A stretch of 64,000 bases of DNA. Source: Mesorhizobium sp. NZP2298 (GTDB lineage: Bacteria > Pseudomonadota > Alphaproteobacteria > Rhizobiales > Rhizobiaceae). The translations under genes and the position numbers were made by a program. The stretch is from contig NZ_CP033365.1 in assembly GCF_013170825.1 (NCBI RefSeq), positions 2,368,001 to 2,432,000 on the forward strand. Direction: 5' to 3'. Positions 17,129-26,694 of this stretch are shown here, in pieces; the stretch's first letter is position 1; each line of letters starts with the position of its first letter. The notes beneath the pieces are model-generated. The model was not told where the DNA came from. It did not search any database and saw only the letters and a program-made list of their open reading frames with translations.

Positions 17129-18124
17129 TCAGGATGAAAGGACGTGCGCCACGCGCGTGCCCTGATCGGCCCGCCTGGAAAACTCCCGCCGGTATTGCGC
17201 CGGCGATGTCCTTAGCCTCGCGGCGAAATGCTGGCGCAGCGATGCGGCGCTGCCGAAGCCGGCCTCGAAGGCCACGACATCCATCGATTTCTCCGTGGCT
17301 TCCAGCAACCGCTGCGCCAGTTCGATGCGCTGGCTGGTCAGCCAATCGCCAAAACTGGTGCCGATCGATTTCTGGAAGCGGCGGGTGAAGGTGCGCCGAG
17401 TGAGGCCTGCCAATTCGGCGACGCTGTCGAGGCTGTGCGTTTCGCCGAGCGTCGTGCGCACCGCGTCAAGCGCCTGGGTGAAGCGGTCGGCATTCGCGCT
17501 TCTTGCCACGGGGCGTTCGATGAACTGCGCCTGCCCGCCCTGCCGGTGCGGTGAGAGTACGACATGCCGGGCGAGCCGTAGTGCCGCGTCGGCGCCATAG
17601 CGGGCGCGCACGATATGCAGGCAGCAGTCCAACCCGGCGGCGACCCCGGCGGAGGTGACGATGTCGCCGTCATCGACATAGAGCACATCGGCATCGACTG
17701 AAATGTCGGGGTGCAAGGCCTGCAACTGGTCCGTATAGGCCCAATGCGTGGTCGCTTTCCGGCCCGACAGCAGGCCGGCCGCGGCGATGGCAAAGGTGCC
17801 GAGGCACAGGCCGACGATCAGCGCCCCGCGCCGGTGCGCGCGGCCGAGTGCTTCATTTAACGGCCTGGCCAGAGGGGCTTCGAGATCCTTCCAGCTCGGA
17901 ATGATGACGATGTCGGCGTCGTCGAACGCGGAGAGCCCATGCGGGACAAGGATGCTCAGCCCGGCATCCGTCTCGATCATGCCTGCCTCGGCCCCGCAGA
18001 CGCGGAAGTCAAAGCGCGGCAGGCCGAGCCTGGTGCGGTCGGCGCCGAACACCAGGCAAGGCACGGAGAGATGGAACGGACTGATGCCGTCGAAGGCGAG
18101 GACAGCAATGATCGGAGCGGTCAT
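17129..18124 (-). CDS. GlxA-family AraC-type transcriptional regulator
   Basis: The 331-residue protein joins a DJ-1/PfpI-like N-terminal domain (IIAVLAFDGISPFHLSVPCLVFG; nucleophile-elbow region LIVGLCLGTFAIAAAGLL) to an AraC DNA-binding domain at about 220-320 (SVAELAGLTRRTFTRRFQKSIG, then AFEAGFGSAASLRQHFAARLRTSPAQYRREF). Relatives regulate catabolism of quaternary amines or amides. It is divergent from an isochorismatase-like hydrolase, its likely target. The start at 18124 was chosen because the DJ-1 fold begins there; the longer frame adds 35 residues without similarity. Confidence 0.88.
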   Translation of the reverse strand: MTAPIIAVLAFDGISPFHLSVPCLVFGADRTRLGLPRFDFRVCGAEAGMIETDAGLSILVPHGLSAFDDADIVIIPSWKDLEAPLARPLNEALGRAHRRGALIVGLCLGTFAIAAAGLLSGRKATTHWAYTDQLQALHPDISVDADVLYVDDGDIVTSAGVAAGLDCCLHIVRARYGADAALRLARHVVLSPHRQGGQAQFIERPVARSANADRFTQALDAVRTTLGETHSLDSVAELAGLTRRTFTRRFQKSIGTSFGDWLTSQRIELAQRLLEATEKSMDVVAFEAGFGSAASLRQHFAARLRTSPAQYRREFSRRADQGTRVAHVLSS

Positions 18125-18250
18125 CGGCGTTTCCAGTGTGGGAAGCTGAGTTGTCCCAATTCTTTCGAACAATGTCAATCGGGCCACTTTTGGCTGCTTG
18201 TCGACCGGTCTATTTTCGGCCCATCGCATTCAAGCCGGAAGGAAAACACC

Positions 18251-18895
18251 ATGTCTGACAGAGCCAACACCACACCGCGCCGCGCACTCGTCGTCGTGGA
18301 TGTCCAGAACGACTACGATGGCGGCAACCTGGCCATCCAGCATCCGCCGTTCCGCGACAGCGTCGTCAATGTGGCGCGCGCCATGGATGCCGCCACGGCC
18401 GCCGGCATCAAGGTGGTTGTTATCAAGCAGATGGCGCCCGAGACGTCACCGATCTTCGCCAAGGGCAGCCATGGCGGCGAACTGCATCCGGAGATCGCCA
18501 GGCGCGGCCGCGACCACTATGTCGAGAAGACGCTGCCCTCGGCCTTCACCGGCACGGACCTCGAGGACTGGCTGCGCGCCAATGCCATCGATACGATCAC
18601 GGTCGTCGGCTACATGACGCATAATTGCGACCTGTCGACCATCATCCACGCCGTGCATATGGGGTTTGCCGTCGAGTTCCTGTCCGACGCGACAGGCTCG
18701 GTTCCGTATGCCAACAGCGCCGGCTATGCCTCGGCCGAGGAGATCCACCGCGTGGTCACGATCATTCTTCAGTCGCGCTTCGCCGCGGTGCTGAAGACCA
18801 CCGAATGGGCCGAGTGCCTGAAGACCGGCGCCTTGCCGGAGCGCGACACGATCTACGCCTCCAATCAGCGGGCGCTGGCGCGCAACGCAGCGTAG
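18251..18895 (+). CDS. Isochorismatase-like cysteine hydrolase
   Basis: This 214-residue hydrolase has the catalytic triad of the family: Asp17 in VVVDVQNDY, Lys93 in VEKTLPSAF, and Cys126 in VGYMTHNCDLST. The nucleophilic Cys points to an amidase or nicotinamidase-like activity, since true isochorismatases lack the Cys. The divergent GlxA-type regulator supports an inducible catabolic role. The substrate is unknown. The start ATG has AGGAAA upstream. A hairpin terminator follows within 50 bp. Confidence 0.87.
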   Translation: MSDRANTTPRRALVVVDVQNDYDGGNLAIQHPPFRDSVVNVARAMDAATAAGIKVVVIKQMAPETSPIFAKGSHGGELHPEIARRGRDHYVEKTLPSAFTGTDLEDWLRANAIDTITVVGYMTHNCDLSTIIHAVHMGFAVEFLSDATGSVPYANSAGYASAEEIHRVVTIILQSRFAAVLKTTEWAECLKTGALPERDTIYASNQRALARNAA

Positions 18896-18910
18896 GAATA
18901 TCCGCAAACA

Positions 18911-18942
18911 CAAAGGGCGCCGCATCGCTGCGGCGCCCTTTG
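18911..18942. terminator. Bidirectional terminator between the hydrolase and fhs
   Basis: CAAAGGGCGCCGCA pairs with TGCGGCGCCCTTTG around a TCGC loop, between two convergent genes. It has the same GGCGCC core as the palindrome at 17094. Confidence 0.8.
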
Positions 18943-18962
18943 CCATTTGGAATTGAAAGATT

Positions 18963-20642
18963 TTAGAACAAGCCTTCAATCTGGCCGGCTTCGTTGAGGA
19001 AGATCTTTTCAGAGGACGGCGCCTTGGGCAGACCGGGCATGGTCATGACCTCGCCGCAGATGATGACGACGAAGCCCGCACCCGCCGAAAGCCTGACCTC
19101 ACGCACCGGCACGGTGTGGCCGGTCGGCGCGCCGCGCAGGTTCGGGTCGGTCGAGAAGGAGTACTGGGTCTTGGCCATGCAGACCGGCAGATTGCCGTAG
19201 CCGGCGTCTTCCCAGGCCTTGAGCTGGTCGCGCACCGACTTGTCGGCGATCGCCTCCGAGCCGCGATAGATGCGCTGGACGATGGTGTTGATCTTCTCGA
19301 ACAGCGGCATGGCGTCGGGATAGAGCGGCGCGAATTGCGAGGCGCCGGATTCGGCCAGCGCCACCACCTTGTTGGCGAGGTCCTCGATGCCGGCCGAGCC
19401 CTTGGCCCAGTGCTTGCACAGGATCGCCTCTTCGCCCATCGAGGCGACATAGTCCTTCATCGCCTGGATTTCGGCGTCGGTGTCGGAATAGAAGTGGTTG
19501 ATGGCGACCACAGCCGGCACGCCGAACTGGCGGATGTTCTCGATGTGGCGGCCGAGGTTGGCGCAGCCTTTCTTCACCGCCTCGACGTTTTCCTTGCCGA
19601 GGTCTTCCTTCTTGACGCCGCCATTCATCTTCATGGCGCGCACGGTGGCGACGATGACCGCCGCCGCCGGCTTGAGGCCGGCCTTGCGGCACTTGATGTC
19701 AAAGAACTTTTCAGCACCCAGGTCGGCGCCGAAGCCGGCTTCGGTGACGACATAGTCCGCCAATTTCAATGCCGTCGTGGTGGCGACGACCGAGTTGCAG
19801 CCATGGGCGATGTTGGCGAACGGGCCACCATGGACGAAGGCCGGGTTGTTCTCCAGCGTCTGCACCAGATTGGGCTGCATGGCGTCCTTCAGAAGCACGG
19901 CCATGGCGCCGTCGGCCTTGAGGTCGCGGGCATAGACCGGCGACTTGTCGCGGCGATAGGCGACGATGATGTCGCCGAGACGCTTTTCCAGATCCTTGAG
20001 GTCGGTGGCAAGGCACAGGATCGCCATCACTTCCGAAGCGACGGTGATGTCGAAGCCGGCCTCGCGCGGGAAACCGTTGGCGACGCCGCCGAGCGAGCAG
20101 ATGATTTCGCGCAGCGCCCGGTCGTTCATGTCCATGACGCGACGCCACACCACGCGGCGGGTGTCGATGCCGAGCTCATTGCCCCAGTAGATGTGGTTGT
20201 CGATCAGCGCCGAAAGCAGATTGTGCGCCGTCGTGATGGCGTGGAAGTCGCCGGTGAAATGGAGGTTCATGTCCTCCATCGGCACCACCTGCGCGTAGCC
20301 GCCGCCGGCGGCACCGCCCTTGACGCCGAAATTCGGGCCAAGCGAGGCTTCGCGGATGCAGACGATCGCCTTCTTGCCGATGCGGTTGAGGCCGTCGCCG
20401 AGGCCGACCGTGGTGGTGGTCTTGCCTTCGCCGGCCGGGGTCGGGTTGATGGCGGTGACCAGGATCAGCTTGCCGTCCTTGTTGCCCTTCACCGACTTTA
20501 TGAACTCGGCCGATATTTTGGCCTTGTCGTGGCCATAGGGCAGCAGGTGCTCGGTCGGGATGCCGATCTTCTGGCCGATCTCCTGGATCTGCTTTTTCTT
20601 GGCGGCGCGCGCGATCTCGATGTCGGACTTCACTTCGGCCAT
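18963..20642 (-). CDS. fhs: Formate-tetrahydrofolate ligase
   Basis: The 559-residue cytosolic enzyme joins formate to tetrahydrofolate using ATP and gives 10-formyl-THF for purine, methionyl-tRNA and C1 metabolism. The length is standard (about 555). The ATP site is [24 protein letters not shown] near residue 65. Other conserved segments are [31 protein letters not shown]-like [37 protein letters not shown] and the C-terminal [12 protein letters not shown]. It is monocistronic, with a terminator at its end and a predicted promoter upstream. Confidence 0.96.
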   Translation of the reverse strand: MAEVKSDIEIARAAKKKQIQEIGQKIGIPTEHLLPYGHDKAKISAEFIKSVKGNKDGKLILVTAINPTPAGEGKTTTTVGLGDGLNRIGKKAIVCIREASLGPNFGVKGGAAGGGYAQVVPMEDMNLHFTGDFHAITTAHNLLSALIDNHIYWGNELGIDTRRVVWRRVMDMNDRALREIICSLGGVANGFPREAGFDITVASEVMAILCLATDLKDLEKRLGDIIVAYRRDKSPVYARDLKADGAMAVLLKDAMQPNLVQTLENNPAFVHGGPFANIAHGCNSVVATTTALKLADYVVTEAGFGADLGAEKFFDIKCRKAGLKPAAAVIVATVRAMKMNGGVKKEDLGKENVEAVKKGCANLGRHIENIRQFGVPAVVAINHFYSDTDAEIQAMKDYVASMGEEAILCKHWAKGSAGIEDLANKVVALAESGASQFAPLYPDAMPLFEKINTIVQRIYRGSEAIADKSVRDQLKAWEDAGYGNLPVCMAKTQYSFSTDPNLRGAPTGHTVPVREVRLSAGAGFVVIICGEVMTMPGLPKAPSSEKIFLNEAGQIEGLF

Positions 20643-20939
20643 AACGGCTTTCCTCTGGATTGGACGGTGGAGGGGACGGGGTTGATCTCTATCGCAAGCA
20701 GGTTGGAACCGGGAGCGCGGGCATGTTCTAACCCTGTCGCTGCCGTGGCGTCAACTTTCATGCAACTATGTTTCCTATAGAGAAAATTCCTCTGCGGTCG
20801 GCCGACCTGCTCTCGGTTCTTTCTGGCTCCGCTTGCCGCGCCGTATAGAAGCCAGAGCAGGGGCGCTTCCGCCGTCTCAAAACAGCCGCACAATGCACGG
20901 AATGCGACAGAAGCGACGGCGCAAATTCGCCATCGCCGG
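20643..20939. promoter_or_regulatory. fhs upstream region with predicted promoter
   Basis: On the minus strand TTGACG (20754-20749) and TTAGAA (20731-20726) are 17 bp apart and face fhs, whose ATG ends at 20642. The rest of the region is AT-richer than its neighbours, and no ORF or RNA gene is recognised in it. The promoter is a consensus match only. Confidence 0.4.
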
Positions 20940-21019
20940 GCTAAAGCGCTTCGCGCTTCAGCCTTTTGTCTTGTGCATGTCGTTCTCCCAAAACCGGGAC
21001 CACTTTCGGGCGACATGCA
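20940..21019. repeat. Dispersed palindromic element, copy 1
   Basis: Two hairpins lie together. At 20940-20962, GCTAAAGCGC pairs with GCGCTTCAGC. At 20974-21019, TGCATGTCG pairs exactly with CGACATGCA around an inner CCAAAACCGG/CCACTTTCGG region. They sit 16 bp after the DUF2333 stop codon. The AAGCGC-TTC-GCGCTT and CCGAAA-type cores are of a kind common in rhizobial intergenic DNA. Related elements occur at 22174 and 49540. Confidence 0.7.
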
Positions 21020-21035
21020 TTGCGGCTGGCGAACG

Positions 21036-22154
21036 CTATTGCGTCAGCACGTTGCTGATTTCGACCATGTTGGAGCGCACGCGCAGGATGTAGAAGCCCA
21101 TCGTCGTCAGATGCGTCGGCAGCAGCCAGCCATCCTCGCGGCCATTGGCGATGATGAAGGGCTGGATGCGCAGGGCCGAGACGAATTGCGCGTCCATCGT
21201 GTCCCACAGGCTCTGCAGGTGTTTTTCCTTGATGACGTCCTCGAAATCGGCCTGGGCGCCTTTCATCAGCCCGTAATAGGCATAGAGCTGGCCGTAGGCG
21301 AACCAGTAACGGTCGTCGGCGCGGGTGTCGAACCAGCCATTGTTGTGGTTCTCGGCGCGCTCCTTGAGGATGGCGGAAGTCGAGCCGATATCCGACGCGA
21401 TGCGGTCGATATACTGCTTCAGATTGTCGGCGCGGGCATCGAAAGTGGCCTGGCAGGTGGCGAGGCGAGCGTTGAACGAGCGCAGATTGCCCATCGCACG
21501 GCGGTACATGCTGGGCGTGGTCGCGGTCATGCCGTTGCGGCTGATGTACCAGATGGACTCGTCATACTGCAGCTGACCGCGGGCATCCTGCAAATTGGTG
21601 TCGATCTGCGAGGTGGTGCGCACACGACCAAGATTGTCGGCAAGCTCGGTGGCGGTGCGCCGCACAGCCTGGTTGATGCCGCGCTGGAACGAAGCCTTGT
21701 TGTCCATCCAGGGCGTGTCGTCCCAGTCGATGCCGAACAAGCCGAGCTTGTACAGGACCATCGACGAGACCCAGGCGTTCTGATTGACGTTGAAGTCGAT
21801 CAGGTCGGCCGCCACCTGGGCGATGGCGGAGTTGCCGCAGGTCTTCGCGGTGTCGGTGCCGGCGCCGGCGGCGACCTGTTCGCCAGCGGAAATATTGCGT
21901 TTCTCGAAGCTGTAGGTGTCGGGATAGGCTGGGTTGAAATTACTCCACCACTGGGTGGCGTAGAAGAAATTGGCATAGAGACCGACCAGCACCAGCAAAG
22001 CCAGGCCGACCACAGCCTTGAGGATCCAGCCGCGCTGCGTATACCAGCGCCCCGCCCACAGGAAGGGCCACAGGATCACGCCGATGACGAGGCCGATGCC
22101 GCGGCCGATCCACTGGAAAATGCGGGTGAAGAAATTCACGATCGGATCAAGCAT
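21036..22154 (-). CDS. DUF2333 membrane-anchored protein, last gene of the AAA cluster
   Basis: The 372-residue protein begins with an amphipathic stretch and one or two membrane segments (GLVIGVILWPFLWAG; WILKAVVGLALLVLVGLYANFFY). A large, mostly helical domain follows, which I place in the periplasm: WSNFNPAYPDTYSFEKR, CGNSAIAQVAADLIDFNVNQNAW, and repeated Tyr/Trp-rich helices. It resembles DUF2333, of unknown function. It is the last of five same-strand genes, 105 bp after DUF6638, with a palindrome in the gap. As the only membrane protein of the group it may anchor the AAA/coiled-coil machine. Confidence 0.8.
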   Translation of the reverse strand: MLDPIVNFFTRIFQWIGRGIGLVIGVILWPFLWAGRWYTQRGWILKAVVGLALLVLVGLYANFFYATQWWSNFNPAYPDTYSFEKRNISAGEQVAAGAGTDTAKTCGNSAIAQVAADLIDFNVNQNAWVSSMVLYKLGLFGIDWDDTPWMDNKASFQRGINQAVRRTATELADNLGRVRTTSQIDTNLQDARGQLQYDESIWYISRNGMTATTPSMYRRAMGNLRSFNARLATCQATFDARADNLKQYIDRIASDIGSTSAILKERAENHNNGWFDTRADDRYWFAYGQLYAYYGLMKGAQADFEDVIKEKHLQSLWDTMDAQFVSALRIQPFIIANGREDGWLLPTHLTTMGFYILRVRSNMVEISNVLTQ

Positions 22155-22173
22155 GGCTCACGTCACCCCCTCA

Positions 22174-22261
22174 GCATGATGCCAAAAAGTTGCAGACTTC
22201 TTGGATAACATCATGCGCCAAAACAATAAGTCAGAACGAAATGACGGGTTCATTTCGTTCT
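22174..22261. repeat. Dispersed palindromic element, copy 2, plus terminator-like hairpin
   Basis: GCATGATG (22174) pairs with CATCATGC (ending at 22216), with inner CCAAAAAGT/ACTTCTTGG arms. A second hairpin follows: AGAACGAAATGA (22233-22244) pairs exactly with TCATTTCGTTCT (22250-22261), overlapping the DUF6638 stop codon. The element lies inside the five-gene cluster and may reduce expression of DUF2333 or protect the upstream mRNA end. Confidence 0.7.
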
Positions 22262-23564
22262 AGTCAGTCAGGCCGTAGAGGCGTGTGCGAAACGCCACCT
22301 TGTCCTTCAAATATGTGGTTTTCAGAACGTCCACAACATGCGATCGCCAGGCGTCGCTGAAGCCGTCATAGTCCTTGTAGAAGCCCTGCTTGTTGAAGAT
22401 GTAGCGCGAGACGAAGTCGGTCGGCACGAAATCCGAGATCAGCCGGTTGGTCAGCCAGGCGTCGGGATGGTCCGGCTTGGCGCGGATCACCAGGAAGCGC
22501 TGCTGCGGGAACACATCCTCGATCTTGAGATGGCCAAGCTGGGCGATTTCCCGCTTGGCGGCGTTGAGGAAGGGAAAGTTGCCGTCCTTGGTGATCAGGT
22601 CGGCATGGCCCTGGATCCAGGTCTGCAGCCAGACCTTGTCGACATCGGTCAGATTGCGGTTCGGCTCGGCGTCGCGAATCAGCGCACGCACCACCATCTC
22701 GGCGCGGTGTTCGAGATAGCCCGACGCCTCGATCCAGGAGGCGCGCGGCAGCTCGATGCGGCCGGTCGAGGCCAGGAACTTGAACACCTTGTCGGCGTCG
22801 TTGATCGAGAGATAGCTCACCTGCCACGGCCGCGAACGGCGGAAGCCGGGGGCGGCAGGATCGCTGATCACCGTCGTCATGTCGGGATCGACGAACACGT
22901 AGAGCCCGCCGAAATGGCTGGTCCAGTAGGCATTGTGGCGGAAGATCACCTGGTCGGGCACCAGCGCGTTCTCGCGGATATCGCCGCAAACCTTCGCCAG
23001 GTCCACCATGCGGGTCAGCATGGCATTGTCGCGCCAGGCGTCCGGCTCCTGCCTCAGCCGGTCGACCAGCTTGCCGAGTTCGGCGGCCTTGCCCAGCACA
23101 TCCTCCGCCGACAGCACCTTGAATTCCACCTGATTGATCGACAGCAAGTCCTCGATGTCGTTGACCTTGGGAACGGAGTCCTCGATCTCGCCGTAGATGA
23201 CGTCCTTGATGGTCAGCGCGTCGATGGCGCGCTGGTTCTTGGACATGAACTCGAACATCAGCTGCGAGGTGTTGGAGAAGGCTGTGTGCACCACCGGCAG
23301 GTCGATCTGCGACGGCGTCAGGATGATGAAGCGGCGATTGACCTCGTTGGGGTCGAGATAGTCGTAATCACCGCACTCGTCAGCGATCTCGGGCGAGAAG
23401 CCGGTGCGGTCGATCTGGAAACTCTTGAGCTTGGTCGGCTTGAGGCCGAAGGCGGCAAGCGCCTTGTTGTAGCGCTGGATGAGATGCGGCTCGTCGACGG
23501 TGAGCAGCCGGCCGTAGATCAGCTCGTTGTCGCGAAGCAGGTCGGTTTTTTTGGCGGAGGTCAT
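22260..23564 (-). CDS. DUF6638-like protein of the AAA cluster
   Basis: The 434-residue protein has no signal peptide and no membrane span, so it is probably cytosolic. I associate it with DUF6638, a family of unknown function. Recognisable stretches are DLLRDNELIYGRLLTVDEPHL, DECGDYDYLDPNEVNRRFIIL, and the C-terminal FNKQGFYKDYDGFSDAW. No catalytic motif stands out. Its start is 9 bp after the AAA ATPase stop with AAAGG in the gap, so the two are likely co-translated and may act as ATPase and substrate or adaptor. Confidence 0.75.
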   Translation of the reverse strand: MTSAKKTDLLRDNELIYGRLLTVDEPHLIQRYNKALAAFGLKPTKLKSFQIDRTGFSPEIADECGDYDYLDPNEVNRRFIILTPSQIDLPVVHTAFSNTSQLMFEFMSKNQRAIDALTIKDVIYGEIEDSVPKVNDIEDLLSINQVEFKVLSAEDVLGKAAELGKLVDRLRQEPDAWRDNAMLTRMVDLAKVCGDIRENALVPDQVIFRHNAYWTSHFGGLYVFVDPDMTTVISDPAAPGFRRSRPWQVSYLSINDADKVFKFLASTGRIELPRASWIEASGYLEHRAEMVVRALIRDAEPNRNLTDVDKVWLQTWIQGHADLITKDGNFPFLNAAKREIAQLGHLKIEDVFPQQRFLVIRAKPDHPDAWLTNRLISDFVPTDFVSRYIFNKQGFYKDYDGFSDAWRSHVVDVLKTTYLKDKVAFRTRLYGLTD

Positions 23565-23573
23565 TGCGTACCT

Positions 23574-25484
23574 TTAGGCATTCCAACTGCCCTTCTTTTT
23601 CATCTCCTCCATCTCGCGTGCCGCCCTCTCGCGCAGGCGGGCGTCGCGCAGCAGCTTCTCCACGGCTGCGTCGTCGGACTTGTCGGAATAGCGGAACTCG
23701 CTGTCGGCGTAGCGGTTGATCTCCTGCATGACCATGTCCATCGAGAACGGACCGCGCAGTTCCTCGATCATCGCTTTCTTCTCGTCGTAGCCCTTGTGCA
23801 TGAAGGCTTCCGGCTTCTCGAACCAGTCGTCGGGAAGCTCGATGTCCATGGCGCGCATCTTGATGGCGTCGGTGACGTTCTTGATGGCGCGGCCGGTGAA
23901 GCGGGGCTCGGCATCCTTGATCAGGTGCAGGTAGGTGCCGATGTCGGCCATCGTCTTGGGCGCGCCATTTTCCTTCATGTAACGCTCATAGACCTTCATC
24001 AGCCCGTCTTCCTGCGGCTTCTCGTGCTCTTCATAAGCCTCGGTAACGGCGCGCTGGATCTCCTGCGCGGCGTAGAGTTCGTGATCGCCGAGCGGTATCT
24101 TGTGGTTCTTGCCGGCGAGCAGCACGAAGATGTCGATATAGTCGTCGCGGGTCTGCGGGCCGTCGACCAGCCATCGGGCGCCAGCGCGCTGGCGCAGCGC
24201 ATCATCGACGTTTTCGGGATAGTTGGAGAACATGCCGAACGAGCAGTTGCCGCGCACCACTGTAGCCGCGCCGGCGAAGGCGTCCATCAAGACGCCGGTG
24301 ATCTCCTGCTGGCCGGCCGAGGCGCGGTCGTCGGAGCGGCGCGCCGCCACCTGGTCGATGTCGTCGATGGTGCCGAAGCCGATGACGCGCGGGTTCAAGA
24401 CATTGTTGATGAACTGCCGGCAGTTCTGGCCTGACTTGCCCTGGTAGGACGAAATCTGGTCGACGCCGAAATTCTCATAGGCGAAGGGATAGCCGGCGAC
24501 CTGGCAGTAGCCGTTGACGAGGCCGGCGATCATCTGGATCAGCGTCGTCTTGCCGGTGCCGGGCGCGCCGTCGCCGATGAAGGTGAACAGGAAGCCGCCG
24601 AGGTCGACGAACGGGTTCAGTTCGCGCTCGAAATCATAGGCCATCAGCATCTTGGCGAGCTTGACCGACTGGTACTTGGCGATGTGGTTGCCGACGACCT
24701 CTTCCGGCTTCTTGAAGGTCATCACCAGCGGCTTGGAGCGCTTGCCGGGCGCGACGTCGAAACCGTCGAGGGTGAAGTCATCCGCATCGATGCGGATATG
24801 GGCGTTCTCGAACGGGCCGATGCCGTCGAAACGGCCTTTGCGCGCCAGCAACCCGTCGATGGCGACGCGGGCGAAGGCGCGTGTCCGCGTCATCAGGTCG
24901 GCATCGTCCTTCGAGCCCGCTATCGCCTTGTCGAGACCGGCGAGGATCGACTTCACCGCATCCTGCGGCGTGTCGAAGAGAAAATCCGGCTCGGGGATGT
25001 CGTTGGGCGCCTCGCCGTCGCTGTCGATAAGCTGGAACAGGTAGGAGGCAAGGCTGAAAGCCGAGATGTAGGCCGAGGCCGACAGAAGTTTCTTGAAGGC
25101 CGACGCCTCGTCGCCCTCGAGCGGGGCGCGGGTGTTTTTCGCCTGCAGGCCTTCGAGGTCCGAGCCTTCGGCGAAGACATGCGATATGGCGAGCGCGATT
25201 GCCGTGCCGCGCCGGGCACGAAACAAAAGCGTGTGCTGCGGGATGGTGAGCAACTGGTCGTCGGGATGGACGGCGCCGACCGTCTTCGACAGCTCGACCT
25301 CGCGCGTGCGGCGCACCGAGCCGACCGAGACGGTGGAGACGAAGCGGCGGTTGGTACCGGCCAATGCCGTGCCGGATTCGCGCGAGGGATCCTCCAGCAC
25401 GACGATGCGGGTGATGAAGCTCTGCGCGGTGGCGCGGTGCTTCTCGATCGCCGCTTCCGGGATGGTGGTCAGGCCGGTGTCCAT
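23574..25484 (-). CDS. AAA-family ATPase, core of the five-gene cluster
   Basis: The 636-residue protein has an N-terminal half without a recognised domain (about 1-270) and a C-terminal AAA module. Walker A is GDGAPGTGKTTLIQM at about 305-319. Walker B is VIGFGTIDDID at about 366-376. The sensor and arginine region lies around SNYPENVDDALRQRAGARW. A Lys/Glu-rich helical tail ends REMEEMKKKGSWNA. It probably forms a ring that remodels a protein partner. The start follows GGAG. It sits 24 bp after the preceding gene and 9 bp before DUF6638. Confidence 0.82.
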   Translation of the reverse strand: MDTGLTTIPEAAIEKHRATAQSFITRIVVLEDPSRESGTALAGTNRRFVSTVSVGSVRRTREVELSKTVGAVHPDDQLLTIPQHTLLFRARRGTAIALAISHVFAEGSDLEGLQAKNTRAPLEGDEASAFKKLLSASAYISAFSLASYLFQLIDSDGEAPNDIPEPDFLFDTPQDAVKSILAGLDKAIAGSKDDADLMTRTRAFARVAIDGLLARKGRFDGIGPFENAHIRIDADDFTLDGFDVAPGKRSKPLVMTFKKPEEVVGNHIAKYQSVKLAKMLMAYDFERELNPFVDLGGFLFTFIGDGAPGTGKTTLIQMIAGLVNGYCQVAGYPFAYENFGVDQISSYQGKSGQNCRQFINNVLNPRVIGFGTIDDIDQVAARRSDDRASAGQQEITGVLMDAFAGAATVVRGNCSFGMFSNYPENVDDALRQRAGARWLVDGPQTRDDYIDIFVLLAGKNHKIPLGDHELYAAQEIQRAVTEAYEEHEKPQEDGLMKVYERYMKENGAPKTMADIGTYLHLIKDAEPRFTGRAIKNVTDAIKMRAMDIELPDDWFEKPEAFMHKGYDEKKAMIEELRGPFSMDMVMQEINRYADSEFRYSDKSDDAAVEKLLRDARLRERAAREMEEMKKKGSWNA

Positions 25485-25508
25485 GAAGGATGCTCCGTGG
25501 TGTTACGG

Positions 25509-26654
25509 TCAGACGTCTGAAATGACCTGTCCGTTGGACAGGATGTGGACCTTGTAGCCGCCAAAGATCTTCTGTGCCTCGCCGGCGGCGTAGAGCGCCT
25601 GGTAGGCCTCGTGCGGGATCAGCGCGTGATTTTCGTAACTCGACACGCCCTGGCGCGCGGCTTCCAGGTCGTCGGTGTTGATGAAGAATTCCTGCGTCGT
25701 CTTCTCGCTGGAAAACAGGCCCTTGCGGCCGGGCTTCTCGCCCTTGGAGTAGACCTCCTGGATGGTCCAGGTCAGCAGCCAGGCGTTTTCCGGTTTGCGC
25801 ACCTTGGCCAGCACCTCGGTCACCGTCGAATTGTTGTCGGTAATGCCCGCTGAATAAAAGGGGCCGAGCACGACACGGCGCAACTGCTTGGGGTGCAGGG
25901 GCTCGAAATCCTTGTCGAGATTGACCGCGATCGTCGCCGGCGACAGCGTGTAGGCGGAATTCTTCTCGGTGAAATCGTCGAAACGGTGCGCAAGCTCCGG
26001 ATTGAGCAGCCCATCGACCGGCAGGGGGATGTCGACCTTTTCGTTGAGCTTGCCGTCCCGGTCGACGAGCTGGCGGATCATGCTTTCAGAAGAATCCTCC
26101 ACCGTCACCATGTAGACCAGCGGCAGGTTGGCGCTGCCGTCGAAGGTGGCCCAATGGACGAGATAATAGGGCCGTGCCGTCTTCGGATTGACCGAGACCT
26201 TGGCGGTCTGCGCCAGCGTGAAGGGACCGAAGGTCTGCTCGCTCTTGACGTCCTCGAGGTAGAGCCGCTCGGCCATCGACTTCTGCAACGCTTCGGGGAA
26301 TTCCTTGTGGCGCAGGATGAAGTCGGCCATCTCCTCGCGCAGTTCGCCGGCTAGCGGGATGTTGGCAAGGCGTGCATCAGCCTGCCGGCGGTCGTTCTCC
26401 AGTTCGAGCAGGTTCTGGAACACCGGGAAGCCGCTTTCGGCGCGCGAAATACGAAACGTGTCCATGAAGCCCAGCCGGTTGCGCCAGCAGGAGAAGGACT
26501 TGTCGAGCCGGGCGATATATTCGGCAACGATCTTGGCGACGATGCCGTGCCGGTAGAGCGGCGAGCGGTCGTCGCGCATGAACACTTCAAGGCCGCTGAG
26601 CGCGGCCGTTATTGCCGAGAAATACCGCGCCGCCGCGTCGTTTTCGGGGGTCAT
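25509..26654 (-). CDS. Unknown protein of the AAA cluster
   Basis: I do not recognise this 381-residue protein. It has no signal peptide or clear membrane span. The N-terminal third is helical and charged (RYFSAITAALSGLEVFMRDDRSPLYRHG; ELENDRRQADARL). The middle looks beta-rich (KTARPYYLVHWATFDGSANLPLVYMVTVEDS), and the end contains YKVHILSNGQVISDV. It lies between the coiled-coil gene and the AAA gene (40 and 24 bp gaps) on the same strand, so it is probably part of the same complex. The Shine-Dalgarno sequence is weak, so the start is less sure. Confidence 0.72.
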   Translation of the reverse strand: MTPENDAAARYFSAITAALSGLEVFMRDDRSPLYRHGIVAKIVAEYIARLDKSFSCWRNRLGFMDTFRISRAESGFPVFQNLLELENDRRQADARLANIPLAGELREEMADFILRHKEFPEALQKSMAERLYLEDVKSEQTFGPFTLAQTAKVSVNPKTARPYYLVHWATFDGSANLPLVYMVTVEDSSESMIRQLVDRDGKLNEKVDIPLPVDGLLNPELAHRFDDFTEKNSAYTLSPATIAVNLDKDFEPLHPKQLRRVVLGPFYSAGITDNNSTVTEVLAKVRKPENAWLLTWTIQEVYSKGEKPGRKGLFSSEKTTQEFFINTDDLEAARQGVSSYENHALIPHEAYQALYAAGEAQKIFGGYKVHILSNGQVISDV

Positions 26655-26694
26655 GCTGTCAGCCCTGGGATTGTCGCACCGGTGCGCGCGGCAA

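Noticed and set aside
22338..24434. Plus-strand ORF of 698 codons
   Set aside because: It is antisense to DUF6638 and the AAA ATPase. Long open antisense frames are expected at this GC content.
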